This document shows, one piece after another, positions 56,038 to 64,000 of a stretch of DNA of 64,000 nucleotides. Source of the DNA: Liopterus haemorrhoidalis (taxonomy: Eukaryota > Arthropoda > Insecta > Coleoptera > Dytiscidae). The DNA is taken from NCBI GenBank assembly GCA_963971575.1, contig OZ020624.1, forward strand, positions 8,242,903 through 8,306,902, written 5' to 3'. Numbering within the stretch: the first letter of the stretch is position 1; each line of letters opens with the position of its first letter. A model generated the notes under the pieces. That model saw only the letters and a program-made list of their open reading frames with translations. It was not told where the DNA came from and made no database searches. Position numbers and translations under genes: made by a program.

Positions 56038-56163
56038 TATCTACGGGATAACTTGAGTTGGAAATACAGAAAGCAATTTATCCTAGCGACTATCAAATGG
56101 ATAATATTATCCCATTGATACTTATTCTTATAGATAACAGTAAGGTGGAAATACCGGGCCTTA

Positions 56164-56760
56164 ATTAAATAATAATTGAGATATTTCTGAAGTTTCTAGT
56201 AGGGATTTCGGATTTATTTATTTGTAATACCGGGATCTTGGCAGTGACCCCGAGATTTTAGAGTAAAATATATTTTGTTAATTTTATCTCCTGTTTACAA
56301 ACTGTAAAAATTTGACAAAAATTTCTTTAAGATGTGTATTTTTAGGTTTTTGTAGGTATGGCCTAAAAACGCTTATAACGTCACTCATCTGTGTTTTTTT
56401 TCCTGTATTTTTGTAGACAGATACCGTGCGATCATTATTTCTTGCCAGTTACATAACAGTAAACAATGAATTTAAAAATATCAAAACTGTATTCTCAGTT
56501 GAAAATCCCAATTTAACAAAGAACCAATCAGATTACTTCGTTTGCCCGAACTCACCCGAGGAACAACGAAAATATGTGTTGCTAACTTAATATCTGTTAT
56601 CAACTCATTGGCGTGTAGAAAAAATTAGTGTTCATTTCATAATCAACTCGTATTAGGTAATAAAAATAGAATGTACGCCTATGAGTACATGTCCTTGGAA
56701 ATAAGTGTGATAACTAAATGTTTCTGTCAATTATTGCATAACGGTCAAGATTTGATGATC
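56164..56760. other. Unassigned sequence with a family M end
   Basis: 56335-56400 (TTTTTAGGTTTTTGTAGGTATG, CTTATAACGTCACTC) is a diverged family M terminus without a tetranucleotide array. The remainder is unassigned. Confidence 0.55.
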
Positions 56761-56761
56761 G

Positions 56762-57780
56762 ATGATGTATTTCTCGCAACATTTTAGTAGACAAACTTCC
56801 CTTTATGGTTTTGATGTCAATAGCTGTGTAATGCTTAAATCCTTTTTATCGAATCGACAGCAGTTTACCCAAATTGGCAGTAACAAATCCAAACCCCTTC
56901 CTCTTATTCTCGGCGTTTTCCAAGGCTCAGTATTTAGCCCACTACTATTTCTAATATAAATTAATGACTTCTCCTCCTTCATGGATTCTAAATCAATACT
57001 TTATGCGGATGATACAACCATATTGACTACAAACTCTAATTTAAACAGACTTCAGTCTGAAAATCTCTCACTAATTGATAGAGCTAATTCCGGGTTCACC
57101 AGCAATAAACTATCCTTGACCAAGTCTCGAAGCTTACTCATAACCAGTAAGACACATGACTATGACAATCCCCCGTATGTAAGTTTCCTTGGTATACTTG
57201 TAGATCCCCATCTACGGTGGGAGCAACATACAATGTTTCTGAGCCCACTAAGGTCTACCATATATCTAATTAGAAACCTAAAACTAGAGGTGAGTTAGAG
57301 GTTCTAAAAGCTTACTTTTCCCTTTTTCATTCCCAATTAAGCTATGGTTTATTAATCTGGGGACATTCACTAGCTGCCAAAAGAATTTTTGCCCTACAAC
57401 GTAAGGTTGTAAGAATTATTGCTTCTGCTACTTTTCAAGTCGACTGTCGAAATTTTTTTGTAAAACTCAATATAATGTCCCTCTACCTTCCCTTTTCATA
57501 TTTTACTGCATACTCCATATTCACCAAAATCTAAAAAATTTCCCAATCTGCAGTAAAACTCACTGCCATAAATACTCGGTTAAAAAACAATATTAGTGGT
57601 AACTTTTTACGCCTTAACAAATCGGAGGAACTCCATCAATTATTTTTCAATTATTTTTTTTAACTTTATGCCTGTGGAAATTAGAGAACTACCACCCAAA
57701 AATTTCCACGAAAAAATCAAAGCTATTCTGACTGTTAACCCCCATGTATAGCTTCGATGAGTTCGAAAACTTTAGTTTTA
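56762..57780 (+). pseudogene. Non-LTR reverse transcriptase remnant (jockey-like)
   Basis: Reads SLYGFDVNSCVMLKSFLSNR, then VFQGSVFSPLLF (degenerate motif B), a stop, INDF and SILYADDTTIL (catalytic aspartate pair). Then LSLTKSRSLLI, VSFLGILVDPHLRWEQH, and after another stop EVLKAYFSLFHSQLSYGLLI and AAKRIFALQRKVVRIIASA. The usual G-V-P-Q-G of motif B is changed to VFQGS. Several stops and frameshifts. It is clearly older than 44081-45403. Confidence 0.88.
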
Positions 57781-57879
57781 AATAACTTCAGTTTATGTAA
57801 ATGACTGACTAGTAACGTTACAATGTATTGAAATGAATTTTATGATATTTATAACTATCAACAATTTGTAGTCACTTGC

Positions 57880-57940
57880 TAGATACTTACAAAACCCTGT
57901 AATGTGTGAAAATAACACTTCGCATCAATTTTTTATTACA
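57880..57940 (-). repeat. Family M fragment G (one terminus only)
   Basis: ACAAAACCCTGTAATGTGTG, then AAAATAACACTTCGCATCAATTTTTT: the palindrome-bearing end in inverse orientation. The rest of the element is absent. Confidence 0.75.
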
Positions 57941-57959
57941 TTTTCTGCGGTTGTGTCGA

Positions 57960-58390
57960 GCATATATATATAATTTAGCTCTGCAGGCCCAGTTGGCCCA
58001 TGGCTTGGTTTACAATTATCCTCCATCCTTTTTTATCCTTCGTCTTCTCCTTCCAGTTGCTGATGTTTGCATTCATTTGTGTCCTTTAAAACTTCTACCT
58101 TCCATCTCGTCCTTGACCTACCTTGTCTCCTTTTGCCTCCTATGGTACTTTCTAATATCTTCCTTGGTGTTCTATTACTGTCCATTCGCATTACGAGTCC
58201 CATCCATCTAAGTCTGTTACTTTTCACTACTCCTACTATGTTCGGCTCTTTGTATAACTCTTGTAATTCTCTATTTGTTCGTCTTTCCCATCCGTTTTGA
58301 GTCATTTTTCCTCCGAACATTTTTCTTAGGACCTTCCTTTCCCACACTTCCCGGCGAGCATATACATTATAAATAAAATAAGTATACATA
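57960..58390 (-). pseudogene. Non-LTR retrotransposon C-terminal remnant
   Basis: On the minus strand: EVWERKVLRKMFGGKMTQNG, then WERRTNRELQELYKEPNIV, RLRWMGLVMRMDSNRTPRKI and RQGRSRTRWKVEVLKD. After a frameshift it continues WRIIVNQAMGQLG. The series RRTNxELxELYKEPxIV, RLRWxGxVxRM and GRxRxRW is typical of the C-terminal domain of insect RTE/CR1-type retrotransposon ORFs. It lacks the polymerase core. Confidence 0.85.
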
Positions 58391-58762
58391 AATACCGATA
58401 TATTTAATCAAATATTGTTATTCAATAACTCGAAAAAAAATTATCAAAATCCCGGTATTCAGCGCCGTAGATAAGGCCACACAGGGGATACGAAAAGTTT
58501 TGACCCAAGAATTTATCAGATAAAAAAATTGTGAAATATTATCGTTAGACAATTATTAATTTTCTTGTAGTATTAATTTAAATAATTCAGACACAAGATA
58601 ATATTAAGCGAGATTTGCTGTTAATTTATTGAAATTCAAAGCAAAAACTATCAGACAAAAATAAATAAACATTTGTGCATCGTTTTCCGAGATTACTGAG
58701 TTTTACAGCCGGCAACCGCTTCAAGAAAGAAAAAGATTCCTCTTGTAAGAACCCTTTAGAGC
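58391..58762. other. Unassigned sequence
   Basis: No recognised element; the frames at 58626-58817 and 58675-58884 have no family motifs. Confidence 0.5.
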
Positions 58763-58987
58763 AGGGGTCGGCAAAGCGGTGCCCGCGAAAGAAATTTCTA
58801 AGTGTCCGCCTAACCATGCGAAATTCTATTTCCGAGTCGCTTTTAGTAATAAAAGTACTATCAAGAAGACTAGAAGTTTTATAGTTTTATAAATAAATAT
58901 AATTAATATTCATTAAATTTTATTGTAAATCTAAATTTGAAAACTATTCCCAATATAGACCCAATATGAAAGAAAGCAATATTAAAA

Positions 58988-59455
58988 ATGGTAATAGAAA
59001 ATTATTGCGATGGAAATGCTACCACCCATCAATTTGCCAAACATTTTGATACATTATTGGAAGAAGTTAATACAAGATTTGAAGACTTCTATGAATTGGA
59101 GGCATTTTTAACATTTTTTATTAGTCCTTTTTCTGAAAGAGAGGATAATGTGACTAATAAAATCGCAACATATTTCGGTATTTCCAATAAGGAGGACTTA
59201 GAATTGGAAGTTATAAATATAACAAATGACATTGAATTAAAATCACATCGTAACGAAGAAAAATTCTGGAATTTGATGAATGGGAATAACTACCCATTGT
59301 TGAGAAAATGTGCTCTAAAATGCTTTTGTGAATATGTCGGTCTAATATGAAATACTTAAAATCAAAATACCGAACAGGCCTTACTGACGCTCATTTGGAC
59401 CAATGCCTGAGAACTGGAAATTCTACTAATGTCCCACATTACAATGAATTGGCCG
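58988..59455 (+). pseudogene. hAT transposase C-terminus (ZBED5/GTF2IRD2-like lineage)
   Basis: The first frame reads NTRFEDFYELEAFLTFFISP, then ELEVINITNDIELKSH, EEKFWNLMNGNNYPLLRKCA and LKCFCEYVG. A frameshift near 59345 continues NMKYLKSKYRTGLTDAHLDQ and CLRTGNSTNVPHYNELAA. The pattern FxDFxxLExxFxFFxxPF, ELxxLxxDxxLK and FWxLxxxxYPxLRxxALK followed by NMKxIKSKYRxxLTDxHLDxCLR is the C-terminal half of hAT transposases related to ZBED5 and GTF2IRD2. Upstream parts are missing. Confidence 0.9.
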
Positions 59456-59777
59456 CGAATTTTCATTATGAAATATCGCATTAATTATCACTTTGATATT
59501 ATGTATTTTTTTATGAAAATTAAAATTTTAAATTGCATGAATATTTTTATGTTTAAATTTTTGGCGCACGACAAGCGTATATGCCAGAAGTTTTTTCTTA
59601 ATATTTATCTGTTCAAACAATATTTCGGCAAAAAAGCACTGTATTTAAGTCACTATATTTTAAAATACTTCTTAATTCACATAAACTGCAGCACAACACG
59701 CTACAAATATTATCCAAATATACGCTTCTGTTTAATTTAGCTAGTCACCACCAGACGTCTCACTGTTATTTGCAGTC
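59456..59777. other. Unassigned AT-rich stretch
   Basis: Probably the 3' part of the hAT element; no coding signal. Confidence 0.45.
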
Positions 59778-60629
59778 GCGAATAATAAGTGAAGGCGGCA
59801 TGCTGAGTGCGTAGGAAAAATTTTGCTTTGTAGTAACACAGGCAAAATGAATGATCTTTTTAAAATAATTTATCGTCTGTTAATTTCAGAGCTTTAAAAA
59901 CAAATTTTATATTAAATTTTTTTTTTGTTAATTTTATTTCGAATACCTAATATCATTATTTAGGTTTCTAAATAAGTGCAGTATTTATTTTTTTATATAA
60001 CAAGGTTCTCTAAGATTTTGAAAATTGCGCCTATGGCTTTCATTGGTTGTCATAAATCATACGCTGCGCCCCTCTGGTTTCGTATAAATGACACATAGAA
60101 TGAAAATATAATTCTAATTGGTTATTAAATTTACGCTCTTGAAAATTAAATTCAAAATTTGCTAAAATATAACTAGAATTTTAACAAATTAATCTAAACA
60201 AAATAAAAATGAAAAACAAAACAAAAAATAAAATTGACTCCACACAAGCCAGGAACGAACCTGTGTAGTGAATAACAAATCTGTGTTGTTAGCGCGCAAC
60301 GCAGCCACTAGACCACCATACGCTTAACAACTCAGTTTGTTAAATGAGTATAACCTTTATGCATCGTCAACAAAAAAACACAAATAATGCGTTATTTTCC
60401 GAAAACATAATCTGATCAAAAATTCCTGTTGTACTATTCCGGTTCACACAAATGTACATTACTTAGAATTTTTTAAGGTTTATTTTAAACCATCTGGGCT
60501 ACAGGGTGTGGGACAAAATTTTTTTTTCACAATTTTGGCAAAAATCGCATTTAAATAATTTATTTTGCCAAAATAAAATAAAATTTTGATCGCTAATCCA
60601 CGTACTAAGGGCTTTCATTTGATACACTA

Positions 60630-61161
60630 TAGTCGGATTGCTGATAGGTGACTGTTACATGTATGCATCAAGTAGTGCATTCATATAATAATCTAGTTAC
60701 CATTTTTCAGCGAATTAAAAAATGTTTTTTGTTATTTGTGTTAACTGTCAGTGTCTGGTAATAAATATTAATTAAAATACGGCTTGCGGCCAATTATTAA
60801 AGTCACAAACTTTATTTTTAAATCTGCTGGAATAAACAACAAATTATAATCCAAAATTTACGTATCAGTATAAATTTTTCCTTATTTATAATTATAACCT
60901 TAAAATTAATAATTTTGTTTGTTTGAGTACTGCTGTAAATTTATTTTCGCGCTCTAATTAGTAAAGATATCTACGAATCTTGCCATTTCCTTCTAATGTT
61001 TTGTTTTTTATTCAAATAATTTGGAAGGTTAGTTGTCAACTTGCGTCACTATACGTTACTATGGGTATGCAAATAATTATAATGATATAGACAGAGAAAG
61101 CATATAGTATTGAATATCGATACTTGTAGCAACGATCAGTCACTTATCAGCAATCCGACTA
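60630..61161. mobile_element. TA-flanked MITE inside family M copy H
   Basis: TIRs TAGTCGGATTGCTGATAGG and complement CTTATCAGCAATCCGACTA, flanked by TA (60628-60629 and 61162-61163). Other family M copies give the empty site (GATACCCTACTCAGAATT). Non-coding. Confidence 0.93.
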
Positions 61162-61348
61162 TACTCAGAATTTAAAAAAAATATTTTTTTTTTCGATGAG
61201 CACATATTTGTTTATATTTTTAGGGGGATATGTTTTTTAGATGTTTTAGTATTTTTCCTATGTGCGGGTCAAAGAGTTGTATGAGCATGCCAAATTTCAA
61301 CTCTCTAAGTTTCGCCGTTTGGCGAAAGAAATTCAGAATTTTTACCGA

Positions 61349-61748
<400 letters not shown>

Positions 61749-61840
61749 GACAAAATGACGGTATAAGGGTTTTTTGGTCATACCTACAAAATCCTAAAAA
61801 TGGTATTAATAAGTCTAACGGAGAATGAACATAAGCTAAG

Positions 61841-61902
61841 GGTCCGTCAAGAAAATTGTTTTCTCAAAGGAGTCCTCCTGTTGTACAAGTTTAAGAACCG
61901 CT
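61841..61902. mobile_element. Solo hAT-like end
   Basis: GTTTAAGAACCGCTG ends at 61902; its reverse complement CAGCGGTTCTTAAAC is a typical hAT terminus. A related segment (GTCAAGAAAATATTTATCTCAA) recurs about 90 bp downstream. Confidence 0.5.
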
Positions 61903-62595
61903 GGGATAGACTATAGAGGGCTACGTCAAGAAAATATTTATCTCAAAGGAGTACAGCTTAAGGGGCGCAGCGGAAATGTGTTAGCTACGCTGGAAAATAA
62001 AACGTATATATTCTCATTGGCGGGCCATATTTTTCCTGCGGGCTACAGTTTGCCACCGTTGTTTTAAACAAAAAATGTGTTTTTAAATAATAATAATAAT
62101 AATCTTTATTAGTGCTTACTTACATTACAAAGAATGTTTACACAAGTCAAAAAGTAATAATAATAAGAATACATTATGTCAAAAATTTAAAATATCATGC
62201 ACAATACAAATAACACGTTAAAAATAGAAGTCAAAAAATAATAATAATAAGAGTACATTAAGTCAGAAAATTAAAAAATCATTACACAATTCAAATACAC
62301 ATATAAAAAAAAATAATTAAAACAATACATGTTAATTAGAATTAATATTAAAAATAGAAGACATAAGTAATTTTTCAAATTTCTAGCTAAAGGCAATGAC
62401 AAATAAGTATTTATGATTTACGAGTTGTAAAATTCCATCAAATCACTAAAATTATTTAATAGAAATTCTTCAGTGGAGTAAAAGGCTTAAGCTAACAAAT
62501 ATTTTTTCATGACATTTTTAAACTTAGTAATGGTCGCGTTTCTTAATGGAGATGGCAGAACATTATAAAATTTAATAGCGTAGTAATTACAACTA

Positions 62596-63906
62596 CAAGG
62601 TGTCTCAAAAGAAATTTTATATTTAGTGGATCGATTAAAAAAAAAGTAAGCCGTATATAGAAATTTTTTTTATTAATTATTAAAATACACTTTTTGGGGA
62701 TTTATTTCTTAAAAATAATATCGTCTAAATGTAGACCCTCGCGTTCTCGGCACTCATTTAATCGAACAGTAAAATTACTTATGACGTCTCGGCAGGTGGA
62801 CTCAGGGATGGCTGCCATTTCGTGACGGATATTTTCTTTCAAATGCGCCAGTGAAGTCGGTTTATTAGCGTAAACTTTGGATTTAAGATAACCCCATAGG
62901 AAAAAGTCCATAGGGGTTAAATCTGGACTGCGTGAAGGCCAATTTATGTCACCTCTCCGGGAGATCAATTTGCCTGAGAAAATTTCACGAACACGTGGCA
63001 GAGACATATTGGACGTGTGTGAAGTTGCTCCGTCCTGTTGGAACCATGTTCTTTGGTTATAGCCAAGAAAGTTTTGCAGTTCAGGTACCAAGAAGTTGTC
63101 TAACATCTCCACATAACGCTCTGAATTCACTGTAACTGCACGCCCCCTTTCGTCTTCAAAAAAGTAATGGCCGATAATTCCTCGCGCCGACATCGCAGCC
63201 CATACGGTCACTTTAGGCGAATGTAGGGGTTTCTGATGTTTGCGTTTCGGATTCGTTGCACTCCAGTAGCGGCAGTTCTGCTTATTTACGTGGCCATTAA
63301 GATGAAAATGAGCTTCATCCGAAAACAAAATGTTGGTAAACGTTGAAAATCGCTCAATCACCTGATTTACGAAATTAAGCCTCTGACTGGCATCTTGGGG
63401 CTTTAATTCTTGCACCAATTGAATTTTGTAGGGGTGCAGCTTTAGGTCTTTGTGCATAATGCGATGTAATGATGATCTATGTACATTTAAAGCACTTGCG
63501 CGCTTCCGAATTGAAAGGTTCGGGTCGTCACGAACAGACTGATTAACATTCTCCACGTTTTCTACCGTTCTTGATGACCTAGGTCGTCCGGATTTTGATT
63601 TATCCAGCGTTGTACCAGTCTCTTCAAATTTTTTTAACCTAATGTGGAATGAGAGGAATGCTTGGCGCATCATTTAAGTGGCGAAAACCTCGAATACTGT
63701 AAAATTTTCTACGCGCTACAGTCGCCGAATCACCGTTTTTGTAAAACTCTCGCACGCATAACGCGCGGTCTGCTCCCGAGAAACGCTCCATAGCGACTGA
63801 ATTCCCAAGAGTCAGGCTACCGATTGACATAACCCCTGCGCCCCTCGGATACGTTGCATTCACGCAGTAAGCTAAATAAATATAAAATTTCTTTTGAGAC
63901 ACCTTG
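62596..63906 (-). mobile_element. DD41D mariner-type transposon, full-length copy
   Basis: TIRs CAAGGTGTCTCAAAAGAA and complement (30 bp matching, continuing ATTTTATATTTA), flanked by TA (62594-62595 and 63907-63908). 1311 bp. Same family as 11643-12548. Confidence 0.95.
62702..63791 (-). pseudogene. DD41D transposase, full length with one stop and one frameshift
   Basis: Starts MERFSGADRALCVREFYKN at 63791. After SIPLIPH a TAG replaces the tryptophan codon present in the 11.7-kb copy, and one extra A in the following A-run shifts the frame. The rest (63673-62702) is open: helix-turn-helix with GRPRSSR linker, FSDEAHFHLNGHVNKQ (first catalytic aspartate), FQQDGATSHTSN (second) and SRSPDLTPMDFFLWGYLKSK (third), ending DDIIFKK. 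There are 41 residues between the second and third aspartates (that of TPMD), which places it in the DD41D class alongside rosa-type elements. The catalytic domain is otherwise intact. Cut-and-paste transposition at TA is the family's known activity. Confidence 0.94.
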
Positions 63907-64000
63907 TATATCTAGATTTTTGTAAACGTTTATATTCTGTTATAAAATCGTTCTTATTTCTGGTGTCATATTGGTGGATGGAACTTTGAAGATGAAGATC

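Larger units (their letters stand above)
52480..56160. mobile_element. PIF/Harbinger element with four later insertions or remnants
   Basis: TIRs GGCCCAGTATTTCCAAC and the complement of GGCCCGGTATTTCCAC, flanked by a perfect TTA duplication (52477-52479 and 56161-56163). Subterminal sequence is rich in TATCTATGGGATAA motifs. It encodes fragments of both hallmark Harbinger proteins, an N-terminal transposase piece and a SANT/Myb protein. It has been invaded by a DD41D transposon (52925-54329), a SINE (54545-54706) and a TA-flanked MITE (55222-56037). Confidence 0.92.
62083..64000 (-). mobile_element. Jockey-like retrotransposon 3' part, split by a DD41D insertion
   Basis: The 3' end is an ATT-repeat tail at 62083-62105. 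The ORF C-terminus is split at 62595/63907 by the DD41D element, which duplicated the TA in the target. The retrotransposon continues past the right edge of the window. Confidence 0.87.
62440..64000 (-). pseudogene. Reverse transcriptase ORF C-terminus interrupted by DD41D
   Basis: The right piece (64000-63909) encodes LHLQSSIHQYDTRNKNDF, then ITEYKRLQKSRY. The left piece (62593-62440) continues exactly in frame as SCNYYAIKFYNVLPSPLRNA, then TKFKNVMKKYLL, a stop, and FYSTEEFLLNNF. YDTRNK...YxxxKFYNxLPxxLRxxxxxxFKxxxKKYLL is the standard end of jockey/CR1-type ORFs. The frame is restored when the DD41D element and one TA are removed. Confidence 0.9.

Overview
This window looks like transposon-dense, AT-rich heterochromatin from an animal nuclear genome, most likely an arthropod and probably an insect. 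The support is the mixture of degenerate mariner, PIF/Harbinger, hAT and pogo DNA transposons with jockey-like and RTE-like non-LTR retrotransposons, plus a satellite block. I found no convincing host protein gene, rRNA gene or functional tRNA gene in 64 kb. The only long uninterrupted coding region is a reverse transcriptase (44081-45403). Nearly every other recognisable protein is a broken transposase or reverse transcriptase.

Layout. Positions 1-7870 are a dimeric satellite (two 47-bp monomers, 94-bp repeat) that enters from beyond the left edge; it decays at 7871-8265 into diverged monomers. From 8.3 to 21.3 kb lie a PIF/Harbinger element with a MITE inside it (9008-10216), a non-LTR fragment, a deleted DD41D mariner-type element (11643-12548), DD34D mariner remnants (13539-14205 and 17017-17445), a pogo deletion derivative (15603-16307), an inverted MITE pair (17880-18742), an RTE 3' end, and a jockey-like retrotransposon split by a hAT element (20086-21230).

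From 22.3 to 33 kb a roughly 1.2-kb repeat, here called family M, appears repeatedly. It carries a (TCTG/ACAG)n microsatellite and a central tRNA-like segment. Between the copies are hAT-like MITEs containing a roughly 42-bp minisatellite, an element encoding a PHD-like zinc finger, and a hAT element with a perfect 8-bp target duplication (31416-32716).

From 33.6 to 50 kb the insertions are nested. A pogo-like element holds a hAT MITE and a Harbinger element. A second hAT copy holds a family M copy. A third family M copy is split by a hAT element that is itself split by a reverse transcriptase element. From 50 to 64 kb there is a deleted mariner and a 3.7-kb Harbinger element containing a DD41D transposon, a tRNA-derived SINE and an 816-bp MITE. 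A Charlie-like hAT then contains a family M copy with about 100 tetranucleotide units, and a jockey-like retrotransposon is interrupted by the longest DD41D copy.

Together the elements record a relative insertion history that can be read from target-site duplications and from reading frames that resume across insertions. The most unusual observations are family M, with its microsatellite length series and its apparently exchanged tRNA-like modules; one minisatellite carried by unrelated hAT ends; two hAT copies hit at the same internal site; and a 2162-bp repeat of variant pattern inside the satellite. Classification rests on reading motifs by eye; no database search was run.
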